A stretch of 64,000 nucleotides of DNA from Oscillospiraceae bacterium (GCA_021200565.1 JAJQGJ010000012.1:133464-197463); one strand, 5' to 3'; shown: positions 1 through 8,756, numbered from the stretch's first letter. Notes: generated by a model from the letters alone, not told the origin. Translations and numbers: made by a program.

Positions 1-501
1 GAGCCCGAGCCCGAGCCCGAGCCGGAGCCCGAGCCGGAGCCTGAGCCCGAACCGGAGTCCGAACCGGAGTCCGAACCGGAGCCGGAGCCTATTCCCGAGA
101 CCGAGACCGAGCCGAAGATCATGGAACAAGCTTCCGAAGACCCGGACAGCTCTCTTCATGAAGAGCTGCAGAGGCTTTTAGAAAAGCTTGACAACATGGA
201 GCGTGCTGTCGATTCTCTCGAACAGGCGAGAAATGCTGCAAGCGAATCAGAAAGCGAAGCCGGATTCAGCTATGAATATGACGACAGGTATTTTGCTGAA
301 GAGGAAACCCCGGCATACAAGTATCCCGAGTTATACAAGAAGCCGCAGAAGACGGCAACCAAGAAGACAGTCAGAAAGACCACCAAGAAGAAAAACGATC
401 ACACCGTCAGCGTCAACACCCGTACCCTCCTGCAGGTCGGTGCAATCGTTGCGGCTACCGCAGCGGCAGTAAAACTGCTCGACAGGAGAGACGACGATTA
501 A
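1..501 (+). CDS. Hypothetical protein, C-terminal part (truncated by left edge); Glu-Pro/Glu-Ser repeat region then Lys-rich segment and hydrophobic C-terminus
   Basis: The frame of ORF 121..501 stays open to base 1 (EPEPEPEP...EPESEPE...), so ATG 121 is probably internal. Confidence 0.75.
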   Translation, partial: EPEPEPEPEPEPEPEPEPESEPESEPEPEPIPETETEPKIMEQASEDPDSSLHEELQRLLEKLDNMERAVDSLEQARNAASESESEAGFSYEYDDRYFAEEETPAYKYPELYKKPQKTATKKTVRKTTKKKNDHTVSVNTRTLLQVGAIVAATAAAVKLLDRRDDD

Positions 502-535
502 ACGCTAAGCGAATTTCGGAAAGGCAATACCATTT

Positions 536-1921
536 ATGAACGAATTCACACAAGAGAATGAAACTATAGAGGCAGCTGAAGCCGCTTCTCCTGAGGAGAC
601 GCCCACTTTGAATACTCCTGAGGAAGCTGTTGAAGCCGTCGCAGAGAAGCCGCCTAAGAAAAAGAAAGCCCGCCACGAGCAGTCGGTCGAGGATGAACTG
701 AGAGAGCTCGCATATATGGAAGCCGCAGACCTCGACTATCTCCCGAAGCCGATTACAAAGACAAGAGGAAATGGTCATCCGTTTATATTCAGCTTCTTAT
801 TCTTCCTTGTTCTCTTCATAGTCCTCTTCTTCGTCACGGCTAACGGCGTTTTCGGCAAGGGCTGGATCAAAAATATGATAAACGGCACCGGAAACTTCCA
901 GTCGTTCACCATTCCTGTGGTTCAGCACGAGGAGCTTGAGGAAAAGTACTATCAGGAGGACGGCAGATACACCGTCGAGGGCGTTGCACTCACCTGCACA
1001 CCGTCAATAGTCACCATTGAGGCTTACACCGGAAACACAATTTTTGCGTCCTACTCTCAGGGCTCAGGAATCATCATGACCTCCGATGGCTACATCATCA
1101 CAAACGCACATGTCATCGAGGATGCGAATCTGACAATCATCGTCCGCCTCAGCGACGGAACGGAATACAACGCAACCGTCATCGGAAGCGATTCGAGGAC
1201 GGACCTTGCGGTTCTCAAAATAAATGCCACAGATCTCACTCCCGCTCAGTTCGGAGATTCAGACCAGCTTGAACTCGGCGAACAGGTTGTTGCCTTAGGC
1301 TCCCCTGCCGGTCTTGAAACGACAGTCACTACCGGTATCGTTTCGGGACTAAACCGCATGATAAGCGTTGAATCGGACAACATAAGCATGGAGTGCATAC
1401 AGATCGACGCTGCAATCAATCCCGGCAACTCGGGCGGCGCTCTTGTCAACATGTGGGGGCAGGTCGTCGGCATCACCTCATCGAAGCTTGAAGCCGTTGA
1501 GTATGACAACATCGGCTTTGCAATCTCCATCAACGCTGCAATTCCGATTATAGAGCAGCTCATCGAGAACGGCGCAGTCTTAGGCAGACCCAAGGTTGGC
1601 ATCAGCTTCTACGCCGTCTCGGAGACAATGGCAAGCATCTATGGTCTTCCCGCCGGTCTTTACATCGCCGCTATTGACGAAACCTGCGACATTTCGAACA
1701 CAGATTTGCAGATTGACGACGTCATCACCGAAATGAACGGCATCGAAGTCACGTCTGCAGACGATGTCTATGCGATAATCTTCGAGCTTTCCCCCGGAGA
1801 CGAAATGACCGCCACCGTTATGAGAATGGACGACGACGGCAACTGGAATGAATTCGAGATAACCTTCAAGCTTGAGGAAGACACGAGCAGCTCGATTCAG
1901 GCGGTAACGGAGGAAGAGTAA
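536..1921 (+). CDS. HtrA/DegP-like S1C trypsin-like serine protease with N-terminal TM and C-terminal PDZ
   Basis: TNAHVIEDA (His), DLAVLKI (Asp), NPGNSGGALVN (Ser) catalytic motifs; single N-terminal TM; PDZ-like tail. Confidence 0.93.
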   Translation: MNEFTQENETIEAAEAASPEETPTLNTPEEAVEAVAEKPPKKKKARHEQSVEDELRELAYMEAADLDYLPKPITKTRGNGHPFIFSFLFFLVLFIVLFFVTANGVFGKGWIKNMINGTGNFQSFTIPVVQHEELEEKYYQEDGRYTVEGVALTCTPSIVTIEAYTGNTIFASYSQGSGIIMTSDGYIITNAHVIEDANLTIIVRLSDGTEYNATVIGSDSRTDLAVLKINATDLTPAQFGDSDQLELGEQVVALGSPAGLETTVTTGIVSGLNRMISVESDNISMECIQIDAAINPGNSGGALVNMWGQVVGITSSKLEAVEYDNIGFAISINAAIPIIEQLIENGAVLGRPKVGISFYAVSETMASIYGLPAGLYIAAIDETCDISNTDLQIDDVITEMNGIEVTSADDVYAIIFELSPGDEMTATVMRMDDDGNWNEFEITFKLEEDTSSSIQAVTEEE

Positions 1922-1931
1922 AAAATAACTG

Positions 1932-1960
1932 TTGACAAATCAACAGCAGTGGGGTATAAT
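1932..1960 (+). promoter_or_regulatory. Sigma-70/A consensus promoter TTGACA-N17-TATAAT, probably driving the antisense RNA of the type I TA locus
   Basis: ttgaca 1932-1937, tataat 1955-1960, 17-nt spacer. Confidence 0.85.
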
Positions 1961-1966
1961 TAAGAC

Positions 1967-2090
1967 AAGAAAGCGGAACTGCGGTAACAGTTCCGGCTCG
2001 ACCTCATATGTGCGGGTTTGCAGACCCAACACTAAATTTGGAAATCAGCCGTCCTTATTACTTCAGATTCGGGCGGTTATTTCTTTTTAT
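1967..2090 (+). ncRNA. Putative antitoxin antisense RNA of a type I toxin-antitoxin locus
   Basis: Downstream of the perfect promoter; overlaps the 3' end of the minus-strand toxin ORF; ends in a wobble-paired stem agccgtcc...gggcggtt followed by a T-rich tract. Confidence 0.65.
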
Positions 2091-2169
2091 TCCCGATGGT
2101 TAAATCGAGAATACCAAAGACAATGACCGCTATCAGATTAAGTAGTGCGAGCACTTCTAAAATCGTCAT
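2077..2169 (-). CDS. Small hydrophobic peptide, holin-like type I toxin (MTILEVLALLNLIAVIVFGILDLTIGNKKK)
   Basis: 30 codons from ATG (2169) to TAA (2077); G-rich Shine-Dalgarno upstream; one hydrophobic helix with Lys-rich tail typical of Firmicutes type I/holin-like toxins. Confidence 0.75.
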   Translation of the reverse strand: MTILEVLALLNLIAVIVFGILDLTIGNKKK

Positions 2170-2232
2170 GCAAGTCACCCCCCTCAGTTTATCGAAGGTC
2201 AAACCGCTTTATACACTTTCTTGTCGAGAACA

Positions 2233-2261
2233 ATTATAACACATAAACCGACTGCTGTCAA
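2233..2261 (-). promoter_or_regulatory. Consensus promoter for toxin mRNA (TTGACA-N17-TATAAT on minus strand)
   Basis: tgtcaa 2256-2261 and attata 2233-2238 on the + strand; 17-nt spacer. Confidence 0.85.
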
Positions 2262-2289
2262 CTAAGTAAATCAAAGAGGAGATAACCTT

Positions 2290-2418
2290 ATGAACAATAC
2301 AACTCCCGAAACTCCAAACGCTACTACCCTCGACGCTATGGAATCTGCCGAGAAAGGCGAAGACATTTTCGGACCATTTGAGGATATCGAAAGCCTAATG
2401 CAAGAACTCAACAAATAA
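2290..2418 (+). CDS. 42-aa protein resembling the C-terminal toxin-binding part of RelB/DinJ-type antitoxins; possible remnant
   Basis: MNNTTPETPNATTLDAMESAEKGEDIFGPFEDIESLMQELNK; Shine-Dalgarno agagga upstream; terminator immediately downstream. Confidence 0.55.
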   Translation: MNNTTPETPNATTLDAMESAEKGEDIFGPFEDIESLMQELNK

Positions 2419-2420
2419 TA

Positions 2421-2451
2421 AAATCCCAAACCTCACGGTTTGGGATTTTTT
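2421..2451 (+). terminator. Rho-independent terminator
   Basis: AAATCCCAAACC-tcac-GGTTTGGGATTTTTT. Confidence 0.9.
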
Positions 2452-2523
2452 CAAATGAATAATTGACAAAATATGTGAAAGCCGATATAATAAAGGTTAA
2501 AACAACGTTAAGGAGATGACATT

Positions 2524-3534
2524 ATGGACTACGATTACGCATATGACAAGCATGGCGATCGTGTATACGTCGGTGACGCTGACAAAAAAGAAGAATATTT
2601 TTGTCCCACATGTGGCGGGAAAGTTATACCAAGACAAGGCAGTATCAACGAGTGGCATTTTGCTCATGCAAAAGGAGAGTGCACCGACTCTTGGCATTAT
2701 GACATGTCGGAATGGCATAAACGGATGCAAGGGTATTTCAAGCCAGAGCACAGGGAAGTTGTCGTTGAATTTAATGGTAAAAAGCATAGAGCCGATGTGT
2801 TGAAAGATAATACAGTCGTTGAATTTCAACACAGTCCTATCTCTGCGGATGAATTTTTTGAAAGAAACTCTTTCTACACAAAAGCCGGTTATCGTGTGGC
2901 TTGGGTGTTTGATGTAGCAGATAAGCTAAATAGACAGATAAAATGTGCTGATCCCAATCATTTTAACACTTTTCGGTGGTCAGACCCTGCAAGATTCTTG
3001 ACAGTTGCGCCCGCTCCCCATAATAAAAGCATTACTAACATAAGCATCTGTTTTTGCTTTACAACTGAATTCGGAGATGATGGCACTCATGAGGATGGAG
3101 GAATCTACAAAGTACTTTGGGCAACGCCAGACTATAAGCGTTTTAAAATAAATGATAGCTGTTATATTGATGCTGAATTAGGTCCTGATATGAATATGGA
3201 TTTGTTTTTCTACACTCCTGAACAGTGGTTACAGTTTTATGCTAAAAATCTGCCAAAGTATGAAATAAAAAATTGCGGGTTTAAAGGTAAGCGATATGAA
3301 AGCTATCAATGTCCTGTGTTACATGATTGGACAAAAATCAGCAACTGTGATTATTGTCGGTACTGTGGACTAATCGACGAGTTTCATCCGACAAAAGAAA
3401 AAAGCGGGTGGCATATATACTGTTGCTATCCAAAGGTAATTAGAGAAAGTGAGGAGGGTTATGAGGAAATGTCAGATAGCCCTAACTTTCAGTGTGCACC
3501 AGCAAAAAGAATCAATAGAGAAAGCAAATGGTAA
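2524..3534 (+). CDS. CoiA-like competence/nuclease family protein with zinc-finger cysteines
   Basis: CPTCGGK...WHFAH N-terminus, KKHRADV...VVEFQHS nuclease-like core, further Cys/His motifs at the C-terminus. Confidence 0.75.
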   Translation: MDYDYAYDKHGDRVYVGDADKKEEYFCPTCGGKVIPRQGSINEWHFAHAKGECTDSWHYDMSEWHKRMQGYFKPEHREVVVEFNGKKHRADVLKDNTVVEFQHSPISADEFFERNSFYTKAGYRVAWVFDVADKLNRQIKCADPNHFNTFRWSDPARFLTVAPAPHNKSITNISICFCFTTEFGDDGTHEDGGIYKVLWATPDYKRFKINDSCYIDAELGPDMNMDLFFYTPEQWLQFYAKNLPKYEIKNCGFKGKRYESYQCPVLHDWTKISNCDYCRYCGLIDEFHPTKEKSGWHIYCCYPKVIRESEEGYEEMSDSPNFQCAPAKRINRESKW

Positions 3535-3545
3535 CATCAACAGAT

Positions 3546-3575
3546 AAGCCCCGCCGCTTGGCGGGGCTTACTATT
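3546..3575. terminator. Bidirectional-looking terminator between CoiA-like gene and hom
   Basis: AAGCCCCGCC-gctt-GGCGGGGCTT. Confidence 0.8.
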
Positions 3576-3586
3576 TTCATTTGTCT

Positions 3587-4837
3587 TTACAGCAATCTTA
3601 TCTTCTTCATCAGCTTACAGCTCTCTGTGAGCTTATTGAGCCTCTCGTCGATTTCGCTCTCGACCATGGTTGGGGTGATGAAGGCGAGCTCGTGCTGGGA
3701 GCGCTGCTTTCTTGGGATGAAGTCGACGTAGCCGAAGAGGTTGGTAATTTCCGACTTTAAGCTGTCTGCATCCTGATTATCGGTGCGGATTCTTGCATAG
3801 ACGCTGACCTCGGCGGTCTTGTAGGGACGGATGAAGTCGCTCGACTCGCTCTCCTCCCAGTTGAGGGAGATGATGTCCTTGCCCTCATGCTTGGCGGCAT
3901 CGATGATGTCTCCGACTACTGCCGAGGCAGTCGGGAACTTGCCAGCTCCTCTGCCATAGAAGAGGCAGTCGCCTACTGCATCGCCGGTCACCATGATGGC
4001 GTTGTAGACGTCGTTGACGCTCGAAAGAGGGTTGTTGACGCTGACGAGCCTTGGGCAGACGGTTGCGACAATGCCGGTTTCAGTGTTCTCGATAAGCCCG
4101 ATAAGCTTTATTGCGTAGCCTGCGCTCTCGGCATACTCAACATCATCAAGGGTGATCTCACGGATGCCGGAGCAGTGGACATATTCGGGATAGATATGCT
4201 TGCCAAATGCCAATGAACCTAAAATGCAGAGCTTTCTTGTGGCATCGTGACCGTCAACGTCGGCTGACGGATCTTTTTCGGCATAACCGAGCTGCTGAGC
4301 CTGGGAAAGAGCCTGATCAAATGAGCGCTGATCGTAAATCATCTTCGTTAAGATATAGTTGGTGGTGCCATTGAGAATTCCCGCAATGCGGCTGAATTTA
4401 TTGGCGGCGAGGCACTGGTGAAGTGGTCGGATAATCGGGATTCCGCCGCCGACGCTCGCTTCGAAGAGATAGTTGCAGTTATTTGCTTTCGCAATCTTAA
4501 GGAGCTCTGCACCGTGGGTGGCGACGAGCTCTTTATTGGATGTAACGACGCTGACGCCCTTACTGAGAAGCCTTTTCGTGTAGTCATAGGCAAATGTCTT
4601 CCCGCCCATGACCTCTGCGACGACCTTTATCTCCGGATCATTATAAATATCATCAAAGTTCTTAGTGAATTTAGACTCGAACGGGCTGCCCGGGAAATCT
4701 CTTAAATCGAGAATATACTTGATGTCGAGCTCCCGCCCGCAGCGCTTCTCGATGACGTCCTTATTCTGATAAAAAAGCTCAACGGTTCCCGAGCCAACGA
4801 CTCCGAAGCCCATTACTGCTACTTGTGTTACTGCCAT
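3587..4837 (-). CDS. hom: Homoserine dehydrogenase
   Basis: VAVMGFGVVGSGTVEL NAD-binding motif; GGGIPIIRPL; GILNGTTNYILTKM; DPSADVDGHDATRKL; C-terminal ACT-like region. Confidence 0.95.
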   Translation of the reverse strand: MAVTQVAVMGFGVVGSGTVELFYQNKDVIEKRCGRELDIKYILDLRDFPGSPFESKFTKNFDDIYNDPEIKVVAEVMGGKTFAYDYTKRLLSKGVSVVTSNKELVATHGAELLKIAKANNCNYLFEASVGGGIPIIRPLHQCLAANKFSRIAGILNGTTNYILTKMIYDQRSFDQALSQAQQLGYAEKDPSADVDGHDATRKLCILGSLAFGKHIYPEYVHCSGIREITLDDVEYAESAGYAIKLIGLIENTETGIVATVCPRLVSVNNPLSSVNDVYNAIMVTGDAVGDCLFYGRGAGKFPTASAVVGDIIDAAKHEGKDIISLNWEESESSDFIRPYKTAEVSVYARIRTDNQDADSLKSEITNLFGYVDFIPRKQRSQHELAFITPTMVESEIDERLNKLTESCKLMKKIRLL

Positions 4838-4866
4838 TGTTTTTTCCTCCGAAAATGTATTTACGG

Positions 4867-4935
4867 AACCTCTCAGTCAGCTTCGCAAAGTTCGCTTGCG
4901 GACTTCTACGCTCACCCTTGTAAAGGGGAGCCAAC
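4867..4935. repeat. Intergenic repeat of the CTCAGTCAGC...AAGGGGAGCC family
   Basis: cctctcagtcagcttcgcaaag...ttgtaaaggggagcc; related copies elsewhere in the window. Confidence 0.6.
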
Positions 4936-4955
4936 TGTGCTCCTGCATAAAAAAA

Positions 4956-5441
4956 TCATCGACCATATGAAGTGCCAGCACGAATCACGCCGTCAATTCC
5001 TGAGAGCTCCTCGCAGATGGTGGCGGCGTTATAGTCGCCGTCATCGAAGCGGACGGTGACGGTTGCTGTGGCGGCGGAGTCTATGGGAATGTTCTGATTC
5101 ATGGTCAGGATATTTGCGCCGTGGCTGTAGAGGCACCGGAGCACCTCGCTGAAAACTCCTGCACGGTCACACAAGGTGAGGTAATAGGTGACAATCCGGG
5201 AGCCGAAGCCGTCGCTGTAGTTGAAAGCAGAATCCTTGTATTTATAGAAAGCACTTCTCGAAATGCCGACAGCCTGGCAAGCCTCAGATGAGGTTTTGCA
5301 CTCGCCGGTTGCGAGAAGCTTCTTCGCCTCTATTACCTTAATAATTACATCCGGCAGGACATCAGCCCTGACAACAACATATTTTTCGCCCAAGTCCACA
5401 TCAGTCACCTTCTTGCCAAAGAGTTCTCGCTGCAAATACAA
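4956..5441 (-). CDS. ACT domain-containing protein, UPF0735/PheB-like
   Basis: YVVVRADVLPDVIIKVIEAKKLL...SRSAFYKYKD plus C-terminal ACT domain. Confidence 0.85.
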   Translation of the reverse strand: MYLQRELFGKKVTDVDLGEKYVVVRADVLPDVIIKVIEAKKLLATGECKTSSEACQAVGISRSAFYKYKDSAFNYSDGFGSRIVTYYLTLCDRAGVFSEVLRCLYSHGANILTMNQNIPIDSAATATVTVRFDDGDYNAATICEELSGIDGVIRAGTSYGR

Positions 5442-5545
5442 CTGTATTCAGCATGAATACAATAACATACTTTCGTGAGTTTGTCAAGGGTAAAAAGCAG
5501 AAAAGTCGGCTGACGCCGACAATCTGATTGAATAAAAGAACTTTT

Positions 5546-5613
5546 GTAGGGGCGGATATTATCCGCCCGAAAAGATATGCGATCAGGGGCGGGCGGATAA
5601 TATCCGCCCCTAC
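5546..5613. repeat. Palindromic repeat GTAGGGGCGGATATTATCCGCCC...GGGCGGATAATATCCGCCCCTAC
   Basis: Paired inverted modules; related copies at 30889, 56333 and 57747. Confidence 0.85.
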
Positions 5614-5615
5614 AG

Positions 5616-6380
5616 TTAGAGCACGAACAATCTTTTTGCATTCTCCTCCGTTTTCACAACCAATTCTTCATAGCTCATGCCCAAAACCTCTGCCGCTTTT
5701 CTTGCGGTGTATTTGATCATTGCGCTGTCGCATATCTTGCCTCGGTGGGGTTCGGGAGACATGTAGGGGCAGTCGGTCTCGAGGAGGTATCTGTCTATTG
5801 GGATGGATTTCAGAACTTCGACAGATTTTTTGGCATTTTTGAATGTCAGAACTCCCGTGAAGCTTATATACATGCCGAGGTCTATTATCTCCCTCGCCGT
5901 TTCAACAGAGCCGGAGAAGCAGTGCATGACTCCCTTTGGCTTCAGCTCCCTGAGGATTTCCATGCAGTCGCCGGTGGCGTCACGGCAGTGGACTATTACC
6001 GGAAGCTCCAGGCTGTTTGCGAGCTCGACCTGTTCCCGGAAAGCCTTTATCTGAGCCTCACGGTCATAGCCTTCATAGTGATAGTCAAGCCCGATTTCGC
6101 CTATAGCCTTTGCGTTTCCGGAAATTGCAAGCTCACGAAGCCGTTCGATATAACCGTCAGTAGCATCATAAAGATTTTCCGGATGGATTCCAACGGCGGT
6201 GTAGTATTTCGGGTATTTCTCAGCCATTGAAACGCCGAATTCCGAGGACTTGAAGTCGGTTGCGGCGTGCATTATTCCCGAAATATTCAGCTCGAATAGT
6301 GCGGGAATCAGGTAATCTCTAAGACCATCGAATTTCAGGTCGTCATAGTGTGAGTGGGTGTCGAATATATGTGAAAGCAT
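5616..6380 (-). CDS. tatD: TatD family DNase/metal-dependent hydrolase
   Basis: FDTHSHYDD, GEIGLDYH, PVIVHCRDA, LETDCPY(M)SPEPHRG; start set at MLSHIF after GGAGG. Confidence 0.93.
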   Translation of the reverse strand: MLSHIFDTHSHYDDLKFDGLRDYLIPALFELNISGIMHAATDFKSSEFGVSMAEKYPKYYTAVGIHPENLYDATDGYIERLRELAISGNAKAIGEIGLDYHYEGYDREAQIKAFREQVELANSLELPVIVHCRDATGDCMEILRELKPKGVMHCFSGSVETAREIIDLGMYISFTGVLTFKNAKKSVEVLKSIPIDRYLLETDCPYMSPEPHRGKICDSAMIKYTARKAAEVLGMSYEELVVKTEENAKRLFVL

Positions 6381-6526
6381 GATTTCCTCCGAAGATTTTG
6401 ATATGGATATTATAGATGAAATTGGGGTGGGTGTCAATAAGCAGGGGCGGATATTATCCTTAAGAAAACTCTCCCTTGCCTTTTTCGTGAAACTATGCTA
6501 TTCTATAGTCAAAGGGAGGTCGTTTC

Positions 6527-7339
6527 ATGAATACTACTGAAATAAATAAAGCCGCTATAGTCGGCTTGGGAAATATGGGCGGAGCGATTCTTTCGGGAAT
6601 AGTTTCGGGAGGAATCCTGCCGGCTGAGAATATATTTGGCGCAGACAAGTCGGATGTCTGCCGGGCTAAGGCTGAAAAGCTCAGAGTAAAAGCTTTTTCC
6701 GAGGCGAAAGACGCCGTATCTGACGCAGATTTGGTTATCCTCGCCGTCAAGCCGCAGTCGCTTGAGGCTCTGATGGCTGAGATAGGCGAAGTGAAGAAGT
6801 CGGCAGTTATCGTCTCAATACTCGCCGGAAAGAAGATTCATACACTTGAGGACTATTTCGGGAGCGACTCAAAGATAGTCAGAGTCATGCCGAACACTCC
6901 GGCACTCGTCGGAGTCGGTATGAGCGGAATCTCGAGCAATCTGAACGTTTCGGACGAAGAACTTGAGACTGTTGTCGGGATTTTCTCATCGTTCGGGAAG
7001 GCAGCTGTAGTTGATGAGAGCCTTATGGACATCGTCACCGGAATCAGCGGCTCCGGTCCTGCATACGTCTACATGTTCATTAACGGACTCATCAAAGCTG
7101 GAATCGAAGGCGGCATGGATGAAGCTGCCGCAAAGCTATTTGCCGCTCAGACGGTCAAGGGTGCGGCTGAGATGGTTCTTGAGAGTGACATCTCCCCAGA
7201 GCAGCTGAAAATAAACGTCTGCTCCCCCGGCGGCACCACTATTGAAGCGGTGAAGGTGCTGGAAGAGCAGGGATTTGAAGATATTATTGTGCAAGCGGTT
7301 GAAGCGTGTGCGGAGAAATCGAAGTTGATGGGGAAATAG
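6527..7339 (+). CDS. proC: Pyrroline-5-carboxylate reductase
   Basis: IVGLGNMGGAIL, RVMPNTPALVGVGMSG, SGSGPAYVYMFI, SPGGTTIEAV. Confidence 0.95.
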   Translation: MNTTEINKAAIVGLGNMGGAILSGIVSGGILPAENIFGADKSDVCRAKAEKLRVKAFSEAKDAVSDADLVILAVKPQSLEALMAEIGEVKKSAVIVSILAGKKIHTLEDYFGSDSKIVRVMPNTPALVGVGMSGISSNLNVSDEELETVVGIFSSFGKAAVVDESLMDIVTGISGSGPAYVYMFINGLIKAGIEGGMDEAAAKLFAAQTVKGAAEMVLESDISPEQLKINVCSPGGTTIEAVKVLEEQGFEDIIVQAVEACAEKSKLMGK

Positions 7340-7500
7340 TCGCCCTACGGGCGACGCTGCTCGCCTACAGCTCGCAGCACCTCTCAGTCAGCCTTACGGC
7401 TGACAGCTCCCCTAAGCGTAGGGGAGCCAGTAGTGCTCCATCAAAAAAGGCTCCCCTGTCAAGGGGAGCTGTCGCCGCAGGCGACTGAAAGGTGCGCCGA
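7340..7500. repeat. Composite palindromic repeat (CTCAGTCAGCC..CTCCCCTAAG...AAGGCTCCCCTGTCAAGGGGAGCTGTCGCC)
   Basis: Inverted modules; related copies at 4867, 15656, 37724 and 63494. Confidence 0.75.
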
Positions 7501-7520
7501 CCAAAGGGAGGCGCGTCTGC

Positions 7521-8738
7521 TCAGTCCGTATACGCCACCGCCAGCACCTGCAAATCGCACTTGACGGTGTCGCCATAGGCGGTGAATTCGACTCTGAATT
7601 CTCCGCTTTCTTCGGCTCTATAGAGGATGCCGACGGATGGGCACATCCAGCCGCTCTCGTCATACTCGTTGAATATCTCACTGTTGACAAGCTCACCGTT
7701 GAAGTAGACCTTTACTTCAAGAGTTCCGTATTCCGAACCAGAAGAGGTCGGGTATACTACATAGGCATTTGTGCCGGTGAAGGTGAAGACGAGCGGGTCG
7801 TTTGAGTCGTCATAGGTCTTTGTCCAGCCGTCTGAATAGTGGAAGCCGGTGCTCTTTTCTTTCCATGAGCCAAGATCTTCTGCTTCATAGTTCGAGTGCT
7901 GGAGCATATGGGCGTTCTCGTAGGTGCAGGAATAAAGCGCATCGGGAATTGTGATGTCGGCTTCGCTGCCGTCGAGGCGGTCAATCTCGTCAAAGAAGTA
8001 GGCGATGAACTCGGCTACAACTGCGTTGCCATCGGCGTTCGGATGGGTGTAGTCGTCCGAAAACTCGCTCCACTCGAGGGCTTCGTTATCGAATAAGTAG
8101 GTTATGCCGTCGGCATAGCTTATCATCGGCAGGTCATAGTACTCGCCGATTTCTTTTTTCCAGTCCTGAGAGGTCCAGCCCTCCTCCATCCTAGCAAACA
8201 GGAGGATTACAGCCGGCTGGGATTCGCACTCGAGGCAGTCACGGATTAGGCTTTCGAATGCATCGTAATACTCGCTGTCGCTTCCGTCGTTGACGGCGAA
8301 TTCGATGAAAACTATGTCGGGGCTATATGCCTCTACGTCATCTTCGAATCTTAGAGCTCCCAAGGTTGACGGAGTTCCGCTTATTCCGGAATTGTAGTAG
8401 TGGACGTTATCTCCGCTTCCCTTTCCGAATTTCTCCTGGAAATAGGTGAACGAGCGGTAGGCATAGCAGGTCTCCAAGCCGTCGCCCTCGGTTATAGAGC
8501 CGCCGATGTAGACGATGTTGCAATCTTCGCCGCTCTCGGCTTTCTCGATTGCGTTCTTGAGGCGATAGGTGTTGCCGGTCTGGGCCAGCGAGATTATTTT
8601 TGCGTTGTTGAGGTAATCTTCATAGGTTTCGGGATTTTCAATAGTTTCAAGAGCCACTGAGGTATCATCCTTTCCGCAGGCTGAGAAACAGCTGCACACA
8701 AGGCATACTGCCAGAATTAAAGATAAGATTTTCTTCAT
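7521..8738 (-). CDS. SGNH/GDSL hydrolase family lipoprotein
   Basis: Lipobox CLVCSCFSAC; YIGGSITEG block I; IVFIEFAVNDG; DYTHPNADG. Confidence 0.85.
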   Translation of the reverse strand: MKKILSLILAVCLVCSCFSACGKDDTSVALETIENPETYEDYLNNAKIISLAQTGNTYRLKNAIEKAESGEDCNIVYIGGSITEGDGLETCYAYRSFTYFQEKFGKGSGDNVHYYNSGISGTPSTLGALRFEDDVEAYSPDIVFIEFAVNDGSDSEYYDAFESLIRDCLECESQPAVILLFARMEEGWTSQDWKKEIGEYYDLPMISYADGITYLFDNEALEWSEFSDDYTHPNADGNAVVAEFIAYFFDEIDRLDGSEADITIPDALYSCTYENAHMLQHSNYEAEDLGSWKEKSTGFHYSDGWTKTYDDSNDPLVFTFTGTNAYVVYPTSSGSEYGTLEVKVYFNGELVNSEIFNEYDESGWMCPSVGILYRAEESGEFRVEFTAYGDTVKCDLQVLAVAYTD

Positions 8739-8756
8739 GCTGAATCCTTTCTATAG

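Noticed and set aside
1932-2126. 64-aa plus-strand ORF
   Set aside because: Starts in the -35 box of a perfect promoter and covers the proposed antisense RNA; no RBS and no protein-like composition.
7340-7500. Possible CRISPR array from repeated hairpin sequence
   Set aside because: Modules are inverted and variable with no regular direct repeat/spacer spacing and no cas genes in the window.
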